Shown here piece after piece: positions 25,000 to 37,100 of a stretch of DNA of 64,000 nt (its first letter is position 1; the number at the start of each line of letters is the position of its first letter). The stretch spans positions 1 to 64,000 of the forward strand of contig JAREIK010005849.1 of the NCBI GenBank assembly GCA_029783825.1, given 5' to 3'. The translations under genes were made by a program, and so were the position numbers. Below the pieces are notes generated by a model. It made no database searches. It was not told the origin of the DNA and worked only from the letters and a program-made list of their open reading frames with translations. Source of the stretch: Sapria himalayana (taxonomy: Eukaryota > Streptophyta > Magnoliopsida > Malpighiales > Rafflesiaceae).

Positions 25000-26776
25000 A
25001 TATTTATATAATCATATGACATTATGTATAAATATCTATACTTTAATATATATATATATATATATAATGTTTTATGTTAAATCAAACTTTTATTTTATGT
25101 TAAATTAAAATGTTTCTAACAGTATATATAAACTTTTATAAATTTATATAATCATATGATATTATGTATAAATGTTTATACTTTAATATATATAAATGTG
25201 TTATATTATAAATACACATTGATATGTTTATATCAACATGTAATATGATCTATAAATATTTATACATATATATTAATGTTTATAAATATCTATATAAAAT
25301 TTACATTAAACTATCCGTTTATATAATTTTTTATATAATAATTATGTAATATTAAATGATTATACATTTTTGTAAATATTTATATTACATTTTATTTTTT
25401 ATATAAATATAGAATATTTATAATGTTTATATAAATGTGATATATATACTATATATTAATTATAAAAGTGTTACATATATATAATAATATTTAAGTAACA
25501 TTTATAAAAATATTTTATTCACAAATATTATATAGATACACGTGTTTAATTATATAATCATATGTCATTTTATATAAAAATATCTATAACTATATTTATA
25601 ATAAAGTAAACTATTTTTATAACTATATTTATAACTCTACATAACTAATTTGTAACTATATAATAATGTATAACTATATGTATAATTCTATATAACTATA
25701 TTTCTAAAAAAATATATACTATATGTATACTAATATGTAACTATATATGATTATATCTTACTAAATGCATACCTATATAAATGTTAATTATAATTTTATC
25801 TTTAACTACAAACATATGTATAACTATATGTGTATAACTATATATAAATATTTGTATAAATATGTAACACTCTATATAATTAAATATAACTATATTTGTT
25901 ACTATATATACATATATGTATTCATATAATTAAATTAAAATATTTGTTTATAACGTTGTATATATTTATGTATACCTACTTATCACTAGTATAAATATAT
26001 CTATATATAACTATTTGTTTAATTATATATAACTATATATATTATATGAATAATAATATATAACTATAAATAAGTGTATCTTACAATATGTATAAGTATA
26101 AAAGCTTTATACATACTATTATTTAAATATATACTTTACAACTTATATTTAATATATATTTGTATATATTAGTATATAAAAAAGTATTTTACTATCTCTA
26201 TACCTATACATAACTATATGTATAAATATATAAAATTAAATGAAAAAATATATAAACCTACATGTATAAATATACGTTTAAATATATGTGTAGCTATATG
26301 TATAACCACATGTAATAATATTTATAATTACATGTATAACAACATACAACATTATGTTAAACTATATGTGTATAACTATATATAAATATTTGTATAACTA
26401 ATTAAATGCCTATATAATTATATATAACTATATTTGTAACTATATGTACATATATGTATTAATATAATTAAAGCAAAATATTTTTTTATAACGTTGTTTA
26501 TATTTTTGTATAACTACTTATAACTACTTGTATGAATATATTTATATATAACTATATGTTTAATTATATATAACTATTTATAACTATATATATTATATGT
26601 AAAATAATATATAACTATAAATAATTGTATCTTACTAAGTGCGTAACTTTAAAAGTTTTATGCATGATTATATTTAAATATTAAATTTACAGCTTATATT
26701 TAATATATACTTGTATATAGTAGTAGATAAAAAAGTATTTTACTATATCTATACCTATACATTACTAAATGAATAG
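25000..26776 (+). repeat. Very AT-rich intronic repeat array, unit about 0.54 kb
   Basis: A long run of TATAACTATATGTATAA-like sequence. Longer-range order is visible: the phrase AACTATATGTGTATAAC followed by TATATAAATATTTGTATAA occurs at 25,822 and 26,359, and the following 400 bp match with small changes (ATAACGTTGT, TATAAATAA-GTGTATCTTAC, AAAAAAGTATTTTACTATC). A third unit resumes after the LINE at about 34,063. So this is a three-copy macro-repeat of about 540-570 bp built of shorter AT motifs. It lies within the predicted CACTA intron. Confidence 0.75.
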
Positions 26777-26795
26777 ATATATAAAATTAAATGAA
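26777..26795 (+). repeat. LINE target-site duplication, left copy (19 bp)
   Basis: ATATATAAAATTAAATGAA, identical to 33,908-33,926. A perfect 19-bp duplication fixes the boundaries of the LINE. Confidence 0.93.
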
Positions 26796-27461
26796 GAATA
26801 CAAGTTGACAGAAAGACGAGCTCTCGCGAAAACTCGGCGAAAATTCTCCTGCGGTTTTCTCTAGATTTTCTCTCTCGCGATTTATCTTACATAAACTGTT
26901 ATGTGAATTTCTTGAATGAATTATTGTGCAAATTGCTTCGTGAATGCTGTTCGATATAGGTTCTCTCATGATTTTCTCTCTAATGTTTTTATCTTGTGAT
27001 TATCTTGAATAAACTGTTAATGTGAATTGCTGGGTGAACTATCGTGTAAATTGCTTCGTGATTTGCTGGAAGTGCTCCTTGGTTCGTGCAAGTGCTCCTT
27101 GGTTCGTGTAAGCACTAACTACCTTGTTTTTATCTTGTGATTATCTTGCTGGAAGTGCTCCTTGAATTGAATAAACTATCGTGTGAATTGCTTTGTGTAA
27201 GAAATAATAAACTAAATTAGAAGCCGGAAGTGCTCCTTGGTTCTCTCGCGAAAATCCTCTCGCGATTTTCCTGTGTTTTTCTCTAGCGTTATTTTCTCGC
27301 GATTAATAAACTGTTATGCGAACAGTTGAGGGATTTATTGCGCAAATTGCTTCGTTAATTGCTGTTTGATAGTGTATAGTTTATGTGTAACTGCTGGAGT
27401 GTGCAACGAAGAAAGAAAAACACTCCATTACTGTTCAAACCAAGCCCAACTCAAGGTGAGA
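26796..27461 (+). promoter_or_regulatory. LINE 5'UTR with internal repeated modules
   Basis: Modules recur: CTCTCGCGA-type motifs (near 26,821, 26,870, 27,243, 27,256 and 27,295), GGAAGTGCTCCTTGGTTC (near 27,068, 27,087 and 27,226), and the longer phrase AATAAACTGTTA...GCAAATTGCTTCGTGAAT...GCTGTT(C/T)GATA, seen near 26,890-26,957 and again near 27,305-27,372. As in other LINEs, the 5'UTR is expected to carry an internal RNA polymerase II promoter. The repeated modules recall the monomeric promoters of some L1 families. Promoter activity is inference. Confidence 0.55.
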
Positions 27462-28838
27462 ATGGAAAAATCCGACTTATTATTAAATAATAAGTCTTTT
27501 GCCTCGATGGTGAAGGGATCCGCGCCGATTTCACGAATTCAAGGGAACAAAAACGGGCTCCCGGCAATCATCTTCTCTGCCGAGGAATCTCGAAGGCTCT
27601 TAGAACCTTTCGAATACACGCTCGTTGGTAAGTTCTCTCACGGCAGGCCTCGCGCGATTGGAGTTCAGAAATTCATCGTCAATTTAAAGCTCAAGGGGAA
27701 GGTGAAATTTGCTGATTTCGATGCCAAACATGTCGTGCTCCAATGCTCTCTACTGGAAGATCAATATCGTCTATGACAGCATGGATTATGGCAAGTTGAT
27801 GGCTTGCCCATGCGTATACTGAAGTGGACAAAAAATTTTACTCCTCTTGAAGAGGCGCCTATAGTCCCGGTATGGTTTACATTGCCTTTTCTGCCACTCC
27901 ATCTTTTCTCTGAAACATCTCTCTATGCAATTTCATCGTGTTTGGGTAAGCCCATGTTACGAGATGAAGCCACAAGAACCATGTCAAGGCCGAATAAAGC
28001 ACGTGTATGTGTCGAGCTAAACCTCTTAACTAAACCGCCTGACAAAGTATGGATAGGTAGTGGTGAAGGGGAACAGGCCGAGGGGTTTTGGCAAACTGTC
28101 ATCCCCGAAAGCCTCCCTCCCTACTGTACAAAATGTAAGAGGCTCGGGCATGATAATTTATCGTGCAAGGTGGGGAAAGAAGAGCATAACAACGGGCAGC
28201 AGCATGAAGGAGGAGGTAGGAAGGGGATGCAATGGGTAAGGAAAGAGGAGGCTTCACTTCTCAAACAAAATATCCAGCCGAAGGGAGATCTGGACAATGG
28301 AATAATACCAAGCATCCCACCAGATTATCCAAATATTACCCAAGAAGAAGGAACCTTGATAGAGACTAACTTGGGGATAGAGAATGATGTTAGCTTAAAA
28401 AAAGAATGAGAGGAGGTAAAACACAAGAGAAAATATAACAAAACATCTAAAACAAGAATTGTATTGAAAGAAAAACTTAATGATTATGCGTGGATAGACG
28501 AGGATCTTCTGGATTTTCCTGAAGAAGATTCGGTAATTTTTAGTTGCCCTTCAAGTCATAAGGGTGATGTATCTCAAGACGAGCCTGAGGTGAAAGCAAA
28601 GGACGATATATATATTTATAATGAAGATTGGGGGAACCTTTCAAGAACCCAATCCATGGAGGCCCTAAAGGAAATGGCCATGGTGCTCGGAAAACATGTA
28701 AAATATAATGAGATTAGGCATGAAATTCCTCACACTCCTAAAACAGTAAGAAATACGAAAAAATATGCTAACATGTCTTATGAATCTAAGTGTACAACTC
28801 GAGCCCAAGCTAAATTAATTTTTAATGGTAATGGATAG
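27462..28838 (+). pseudogene. LINE ORF1 (DUF4283-like, CCHC) with two stops
   Basis: I chose the start ATG at 27,462 (MEKSDLLLNNKSFASMVKG) because it opens the conserved 'S-F-A-S-x-V' region of plant LINE ORF1. The frame runs to the TAG at 28,836-28,838, about 458 codons. In-frame TGA codons lie at 27,774 and 28,407. The DUF4283-like domain spans roughly residues 40-150. The zinc knuckle reads PPYCTKCKRLGHDNLSC (about 28,111-28,162; CX2CX4HX4C). The C-terminal third is acidic and low in complexity. The product would bind LINE RNA. The stop at 27,774 fits CGA to TGA. ORF2 overlaps the last few bases. Confidence 0.85.
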
Positions 28839-31800
28839 ATGCCTATATTGGAATGTTAGGGGGGTAGCTAATAGCCCCACGATTAATAGATTAAGACTTT
28901 TAATTAACGAACATAAAATCTCACTATTGATTATTGCAGGACCAATGGTCCTGCAAGATCAAATAAATAAATATAGAGAACTTTTAGGATTTAATAAGGC
29001 TCATGCTAACCTAAATAGTAAACTTTGGATTTTATGGCACAGTAAATTGAAAATTGAAATAATAAAAGATACTGAACAAATAGTACATTTCAAATTAGAT
29101 AAGAGCACAAATCAAATAATCTCAGCAGTTTACGCAAAAAATGACAAACAATCTAGGTTGGCTTTATGGGAAGAAATGAAAGATATAGCAAGTAGAAATT
29201 TACCTTGGATTATAGGAGGCGACTTTAACATAATTAGAAGCCCTCAAGAAAAGAAGGGTGGCAAACCACCGGATAAGGTAGCCATGAAACAATTTAATGA
29301 CACAATAGCCATTACTAATCTAATGGAAATTGATTTCACTGGTTCGAGATATACCTAATGCAATAATTGGAAAAAAAGAGGAGTTATCTGGGCTCGACTG
29401 GATAGGATAATGTGTAACACAAAGTGGGTCACTTCACAAGGGATTACGGGGCTTAGACACCTAAATAGAACTTGCCCTGACCATAGCCCCATGCTTATCA
29501 CGATTCAAAGTAACCAGGGTAATACATCTAATTTTAAATTTCAAAATATGTGGGTAAAGCATGCGAGCTTTGCAGGACTTGTCAGAGAGTCTTGGAAAGA
29601 GCCATCAGAGGGTAAACCGATGCAAGTTCTATTAATTAAACTTCTGAGGCTAAAAGCTTGTTTAAAAACATGGAATAAAGAGGTTTTTGGAAAATTAAAC
29701 CAGGAGCTAAAAAAACTAGAAGAAAAAGTAGCCAAGCTGGAGCAAGATTTTGACTCCACTAATAATAATGAAACTTGGATAGAAATAAGTAAGGCTAAAG
29801 GAGAACTGAGATTGAAATTACACATGGAAGAAATTTATTGGAAACAACGAGCAAAAATAAAATGGTTAAAAGATGGTGATCGCAATACTAAATTTTTTTA
29901 TAATATGTCTAAAATAAAATCTCAAAAAAACAAAATTAAAGGTCTAATAAATAAAGAAGGAAAATGGGTAGAAGATGAAAAGGAAATAGGAGCTCTCTTT
30001 AAATTTTTTTTTGAAAATCAACTATGTAGTCAGTCATGTAGGACAGATAATTCTCTAATGCAAGAGATTAGGGCGACCATTACGGAAGATCAAAACCAAT
30101 TAATGGAATTGATCCCAGAAGAACCAGAAGTTAAAGAGGCTGTCTTTAGTCTTGATAAAGATAGTGCAGCATGACCTGATGGTTGGAATAATTATTTTTT
30201 CCAGGTAAACTGGAATACGATTAAAACTGAGCTAGTCCATGCAATTGCAAGTTTTTTTGTAGGTGCGGAAATCCTAAAATCATGGGTAAAATCTTTTATA
30301 GTTTTAATTCCAAAAAAAGAATCACCACAGAAATGTGAGGATTATAGACCAATAAGTTTATGTAATGCTATGTATAAAATATTGGCAAAAATATTACAAA
30401 ATAGGCTAAGCTTAATTTTACCTTCAATAATATCTCAGGAACAAACGTGCTTTGTTAAAAATAGATTAATGATTGAAAATATAAAACTTACATCAGAAAT
30501 GATGAAAGAACTTAGTGGTCAAACTAGATATATCGAAAGCCTTCGATAGAGTGGAATGGGATACCCTTTGCTTTGTGTTAAGAAGGTTCGGCTTCTCTGA
30601 GCTGACCATAGATCTAATATATAGATGTATTTCAAGCACTTGGGTAAGAGTCCTAGTAAATGGTAAGTTAAGTGAGGAATTTAAACCAAATAAATGTTTA
30701 AGGCAAGGGGATCCGTTATCCCCCCTTCTTTTTGATATCTATTTAGAACTATTAATACGAAACTTGAATAAAAAAATATCCGAATGTAAAATAATGTCAT
30801 TCAGACAACCAAGAAATACACCCAGAATAGGCTGTTTAGCTTACGCAGATGACCTAATAATATTTACTAATGCTAGCAAAAAGTCTTTAATGAATCTTAT
30901 TGATCTTCTTCAAATATTTGAAAAAGAGATATGCCAAATGGTTAATAAAAGTAAATGTCAGTTCATGCTAGCTAAAAATGAAAAATTAAAGTTAGTAGAT
31001 AAAATAAAAAATATTACAGGTTTCGCAGAAATTAAAGGGGCATTAATGTATTTAGGTTGTCCGATATATGAGGGAAGGTTGTAGGAAGAATATCTAACTT
31101 ACCTTCAAGATAAGCTTAGAAAGAAAATAGCAGGATGGAAAGAAGAGCTCCTGGGATTCGGGGGGAGGATTACACTGCTTTCACATGTATTACAAAGCAC
31201 GTTAACACACATTTTATCAGTGATACATCCCCCTAAATAATTTATTAAAAAACTTGAATCAGAAATGGCTAACTTCTTATGGGGTAAAAAACAAGGCAGA
31301 AATAAACTACACTGGAAGGACTGGAAAAGTATCTGTTATCCGAAAGAGGAAGCAGGATTAGGTCTAATGAGCCTCCAGGACTTGGCAGCTGCCTGGGACT
31401 GTAAAAGCTGGTGGAGACTTAAATGATGCGATAATCTTTGGGCTAAATATATGCGGTCAAGATATTTAGATAAAAAGAATAAGACCACTAAGAAAGTTTC
31501 GAACAGCTGGAAGTCAATGGAAAAACAAAAAGAGATAGTAGACTCACACTCTATACTAAAGAAGAGTGGCTGGAAATGGACGTTAACACCACAAGGAAAT
31601 TTTTCCCTCAAGTCGGCAAAAGATTTGGTCAGAAAGAAAAAACCAGCTCAAACTCTATTTAAATGGGTATGACACGAAAATATCCCGCAAAAAATACGTT
31701 CCTTCACATGGAAGGCTTTAATGAATGCTATACCTGTAGATAGAAATATACAAAAGAAAGGAATAAACATGGCATCAAGATGCGAATGCTGTTCACAAGC

Positions 31801-32716
31801 GGTTGAAACAATTGATCATTTGCTTTCTAACGGACCCATCGCAGCAGAAATATGGAGAGAGATGGAAGGGGAAAAAAGAATATGCAAAATAGATGATGGA
31901 TTAATAGATATAGTTAAAAAATGGGAAAAAGAATACACGAAAAGCCCCACCAGGAAATGGCTTAATCAGAAATTGCCGCATATAATTATTTGGTGCATAT
32001 GGAAATTTCGAAACAAAAGTAAATTTGAAAATATAAGGATGAATTTAATAGAAATTATAAAAGATATTAGAAAGGAGATATGTAATATATCAATAATAAA
32101 ACCGATAGTTATACAGGAAATGAAACAAGAAAAGAAGATTGAGAAAGAATGGGATCTCACATACAAAGTTTTAAAATAGCAATGGGCTAAATGTATACAG
32201 TGGAATGCTCCGCCGGTTGGCAAACTCTCACTTAATACGGATGGGAGTTTTAGCAGGGACACTGGAATAGCAGGAGGAGGCGGGGTAATAAAAGATCATA
32301 CAGGGACAGTACAGAGAGCTTTCACCAGATCTAGTAGAGCCTCCTCGGCTTTAGAATCAGAAATTAGAGCATTAAAATCAGGGTTAGAGATGTGTAAGGA
32401 GCTAAACTTTAAAAACATTGAAGTTCAGGTAGACTCAAAATTACTAGTTGATACAGTAATCAATAAGAAAATATTATGGAGGTATGAAGAGGATCTAGAA
32501 GTAATTCTTAGTCTTTTGGACGAACTGAAGGCCTCAATAATACATATATATAGAGAAGCTAATAATCTAGCGGACATTCTATCTAAAATAGGCACCACCA
32601 GAGGAGATATAGAATATAATGAGAAATACATGCCAAATAAACTACAGGGAATAGCATGTTTAGATAAAATGGGTTTTCCTTATATTAGAACAAATAAACA
32701 GAACCCAAAGATATGA
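28831..32716 (+). pseudogene. LINE ORF2: endonuclease, reverse transcriptase, zf-RVT, RNase H
   Basis: Starts with MDRCLYWNVRGVAN, overlapping the end of ORF1. The endonuclease shows WNVRG, GGDFNIIRS and a decayed SDHSP (CPDHSP). The usual catalytic glutamate segment reads IIAGPMV, so that residue seems lost. RT shows DYRPISLCNAMYKILAK, KLDISKAFDRVEW, RQGDPLSPLLF and an intact AYADDL. A zf-RVT-like segment (C-E-C-C...D-H-L-L) follows near 31,780-31,830. The RNase H (about 32,220-32,610) keeps four carboxylates: NTDGSF, SEIRAL, VDSKLL and NLADILS. In-frame stops are at 29,356, 30,172, 31,082, 31,238, 31,424, 31,670 and 32,177, with one frameshift near 30,511. Otherwise the frame is continuous. 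Confidence 0.9.
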
Positions 32717-33907
32717 CAGTCTCATCTTTCTGCTGGATTGTGCGGGAATTCATCATTACAGAGAATTTCTGTCTCACAATTAAATGGAATGGAAGGATGG
32801 AGATTGAGCCATATTGGGTATAAATGAAGGAGATCCCATTGTAGGATGTGTTAATTCTTCATTTCGGCGGAATAGTGCATAGCTAAAATGTAAGGTTGTC
32901 AAAATAATATGTATGTAATTTTAGAAATTCTGCATACCCAAAATAGGTGCTAATTCTGTATTTCGGCAGAATTCGATTTTCCCTTTAGAAAGGATGTACC
33001 TTGATTTTCCTTGCAGGACAATATGTATTCTGTCTTTTCCTTGCAGAATGTTAAAGAGGAGAATTCGATAATTCTGTGGAGCTTTAGTCTTATGTTGTAT
33101 AAGTTTAATCAAGAATAAGGGTAGTAGGGTATCAAGATCTGGTAGGCACGGTCGTTTTTTGTTTTCTCTTTGGTTTTGTTACAGGATCAGCAGTGAATAT
33201 ACGAGGAAGGAAGACGCCTGGAAACTTGTGAAGATAATAGCCAGACGCACGGGGAAGAGGAGAGATAGAGGCCCGACCACATGGGCAACACTACCCCATA
33301 TGCTGACTAAAACTACCTCCATTGTTGCTGCTGCTGCTAAAGTGCCTCCAGTGCTGATGCTGCTGCTATCTAAAACTTGTGAAGAAAAGAGCCTCCAGGG
33401 CTGCTGCTAAAACTGCCTCCACACAGATGTAGAGACAATATAAAATAAAGGAGTACATATCATGGAAAACCTGCTTGAACAAAATATTAGGATGATGGGA
33501 GAATAAAGAAGAAGCTGGGGAAAGTCTGTTGCTGTATGTTGCTGCCATACGTGCAGTCTATTTTTGCCATGGGAGAACAAAATGTACACAGTGCATATAC
33601 CTATGTAGAGAGTACTCTGTTGCTGCCATGAGACCTCCCGCTACTGTGATGAATATACCTGCTGGTGTGGAAAGTCTTCATGCTGTTCACTGTCATATAA
33701 TAAGGAAGAATCACAAAGAGAGTGGCTTCCGCTTCAGTTAATCTTAATAATGATAATTTCTCTGTATTATCGGCTAGGGAATTACCCTGTAAATGGTATG
33801 TCTTATAAGTTTTCTGAGGTTGTAAAGGTTTTCCTCCGCCTACAAGTGAGGGGTATGTTTTCTTTAATAAATGATAAAAGCCTTTTTTTAAAAAAATATA
33901 TATATAT
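32717..33907 (+). other. LINE 3'UTR
   Basis: A 1.2-kb non-coding stretch that keeps the LINE's richer base composition. It has repeats of the type ATTTCGGC(A/G)GAAT near 32,859 and 32,960, and CTGCTGCTAAA-CTGCCTCCA units at about 33,325-33,421. It ends with TTTTTTTAAAAAAA and (AT)n before the target duplication, which serves as the tail. Confidence 0.75.
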
Positions 33908-33926
33908 ATATATAAAATTAAATGAA
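33908..33926 (+). repeat. LINE target-site duplication, right copy (19 bp)
   Basis: Identical to 26,777-26,795. The CACTA intron array resumes directly afterwards, so the pre-insertion sequence can be read across the site. Confidence 0.93.
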
Positions 33927-34181
33927 CAAATATAGAAACCTACATGCATAAATATAAGTTTAACTATTGTGTAACTATATGTCTAACCACATGTGACTAT
34001 ATGTCTAACCACATGTAACTATGTTTATAATTACATGTATAACAACATACAATATTATTTAAAACTATATGCGTATAACTATATATAAATATTTGAATAT
34101 CTAAATAAATGCCTATATAATTATATATAACTATAATTAGAGACAATTGCGTTTGTTAACAAAATGATTTTTTTTAAATAG
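33927..34181 (+). repeat. End of the AT-rich intron and splice acceptor
   Basis: The third copy of the 0.54-kb AT repeat resumes (GTATAACTATATATAAATATTTG at about 34,071) and ends near 34,135. It is followed by a T-rich tract and AAATAG, a probable 3' splice site directly before the TNP2 start codon. Confidence 0.6.
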
Positions 34182-34183
34182 TT

Positions 34184-37100
34184 ATGGAAGATGATCGTGA
34201 ATGGATGTACAAGGGTCGAATAGTGAATGGAATATTCTCTAATGAAAGGGGGGATAAAGTTAATGAATTTGTTGAGTTTGCTCTAGGATATCTTGAGTGT
34301 GTGAATAGTGGTACAAATACAAGGTGTCCTTGAACTTTAGTTAAATATCAGAATAAAACATTTTTGAATGTTGAGACACTGAAGATGCATTTGTATAGAA
34401 ATAGTTTTGTGGCGGATTACTATGTTTGGATATACCATGGTGAGAAGCAAGTCCACCAGTGGTGTTCAAGTTCAGTACGGGTGTCAGTAAGTGAAACTGA
34501 ACAGATGGTCTCGGATAATATTAATCACACCACATACCATAAAATAGTTTTTGATGCTGTGGGTCCTAAATTCAACCCGAATGAGGAACCCAATGCCGAG
34601 ACAAGGAATTTCTATGACATGATTCGAGCTGGAGACAAACCTATATATGAGAGAAATTCTAAGCATACTCAACTTTCAGCAGCCAAGAGGATATTAGAAA
34701 TAAAGTGTAGACACATGTGTTCGCATGCATGGTTTGATGATATGTCTAAATTCATTCAAGAATTATTGCCTAAAGATAATTTGATGCCATTGGATTTCTA
34801 CAGCACGTAGAAGTTAGTTAGAGGTTTGGGATTACTCATACAGGTCATTCATTACTGTGTGAATAACTATATGATATAGTGGGGTGATGATAATGACCTT
34901 AACAGTTGTAAAATATGTGGGCATGTTCGGTACAAGCATAATGTTATGAGTTCTAGAAATAGATTGTATATACGTAAGTTGAAGGTGTCGTATAAGAAGA
35001 TGTGCTATTTTCGAATAACACCTAGGTTGCAGAGATTGTATGCATCAACTGCAACAGCTAATTAAATGAGGTGGCATTCAGAGCATCATATGTAGGAAGG
35101 TAAGATGTGTTACCTTTTCGATGCCCCTGCTTGGAAAATTTTTGATAGGTGTTTTCCTAATTTTTCTTCTGAAGTTTGAAATGTTAGGCTGACTTTATTT
35201 GCTGATAGTTTTCAGCCATTTGGTCAATCTGGATAGCAATATTCTTTGTCGCCTATGGAGGTGACCCTGTATACTTTGCCTCTAGACTTATGTATAAAAA
35301 AGGAATTTATATTTTTGACTGTGCTGGTGTTGGGGCCTACGAATCCAAAGGGGAAGAGAGATATTTTTTGTAGCCATTGATAGAGAAGTTGAATAGTCTT
35401 TAAGGTGTTGGGGTTCAAACTTATGATATTTCCTAATGGCAAAATTTTCAGATGCACGCTACCCTCGTGTAGACCATAAATGACTTTTTTGTGTATTCTA
35501 TGATGTCTGGGCTGAGTACAACTATTATGTTAGCATGTCCGCATTGTATGGAAGATTCTGATACCTTTTGATTAATTAAGAGCAGAAAATAGTCATGGTT
35601 CGACAACCATCAGAAGTTTTTGCCCATTAATCATCCGTATTGACTTAATACCAGAGACTTCATTAAAAATAGAAAGGTTACTAAATAATTCCCAGTGGTT
35701 AGTTATGGGGATGATATTTTGCAGGAATTGAATAACAGAGGCTTGAGGAAGGTGATAGATTTTGATGCTAAGGTTGTGAATGCAGCTATATCTAAGACTT
35801 GTGGGTGAAATAAGAGAAGTATTTTCTGGGATTTTTCCTACTGGCATGAACACTTGCTCAAGCACAATCTTAATGTTATGTATATCAAGAGGAATTTGTT
35901 TGACAATATTTTCAATACAGTGTTAACATCACAGAGAAAACTAAGCACACTTACAAGTCAAGAGATGAGTTGAATAAATATTGTCGTAGTCCTCAATTTG
36001 CAAAAAATCTTGTTACCAATAAATACCCTGATGTGCCATTTGTTCTGAATAAATCATAGAAGAAGGTTGTGTTGGAGTGGGTAAAAAAACTCAAGATGTT
36101 TGGCATGAAAAATCATGGATGTCATGTATTCATGCAAAGGTTGTTATCAATAACTCTCCGAGAAATCCTGCCTAATAGAATATGGGAGCCGATAACTGAG
36201 ATTTCTTTATTCTTCAACTAATTGACTTTTTCTTCATTGATTGATGAGGAATTAAGGAAACCTGGATGAACAAATTCCAATTATCTTATGCAATCTTGAG
36301 AAAATCTTTCTCTCCTAGTTTTTTTTTGACTCAATGAAATATCTTCTAGTTCACTTCGCTTACGAAGTTAGGATTGCTGGTCATGTCCATTATCATTGGA
36401 TGTATCCTCCAAAAAGGTAAAATTTATTCACTAAACTAATTCTTTTCCTATATATATATATGTATATATATATGCACAAAAATGACTTGTAAATTTCAAA
36501 AATCTTTTTGTAGATACTTTAGGAAAATAAATCATACAATAATGAATAAGGCTCATGTTGAGGGTTATATATCAATAGGTTATATTATGGATGAGGCTGC
36601 AAAATTCGCATCATTCTATTTCAAAGGAGATCCAAATCTTCTACTTAAGGAAAAGCGGAATGAGTTTTTATCTTTATGACAATGTGGATAATGATATATT
36701 TGAAAATTTAATGCCTCCTAGTAAAGCAATTTGTGCTGAAGGAAAAAGGTATCTAGTAGACTTTGAATATACTTTAGCTCATCTATATGTCCTAATGAAT
36801 TATTCAGAGGTTCAACCATTCATTGAGTAAATATTTTCTAATAGTCAACTGATATCAATTACGCATTATAATTTACTATATCCTATCAATGTATCAATTA
36901 TTTTTAATTTCTTTTTTTTTGTGATTTTGTAACAAATAAACGTGAAGAGTTTCTAAACAAGAATGAAGAAGTAATCAATACCATGACACAGAAAGAATTT
37001 TCATTATTTTTTGAAAAATACGTATGTTTACGTATAATTAAAATCACAAAATAATTGTATTGTTCTAATAAAAATTTATAATTGTAATCTAAACAATGCA

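Larger units (their letters stand above)
26796..33907 (+). mobile_element. Full-length L1-type LINE with C-terminal RNase H
   Basis: A 7.1-kb non-LTR retrotransposon with a repetitive 5'UTR (26,796-27,461), ORF1 with a DUF4283-like domain and CCHC knuckle (27,462-28,838), overlapping ORF2 with AP endonuclease, RT, zf-RVT and RNase H (28,831-32,716), and a 1.2-kb 3'UTR ending in TTTTTTTAAAAAAA and a short (AT)n tract. The 19-bp target duplication is perfect. Base composition is clearly less AT-biased than the surrounding intron. Both ORFs carry stops, nine in all, and ORF2 has one frameshift. So the copy is complete in length but dead as it stands. Confidence 0.93.

Noticed and set aside
29541..29825. 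Antisense readings opposite the LINE and CACTA genes (for example 28,121-28,315, 29,541-29,825, 31,336-31,611 and 35,593-35,865)
   Set aside because: They are shadows of the sense-strand LINE ORFs and TNP2 gene, which carry the recognisable motifs.
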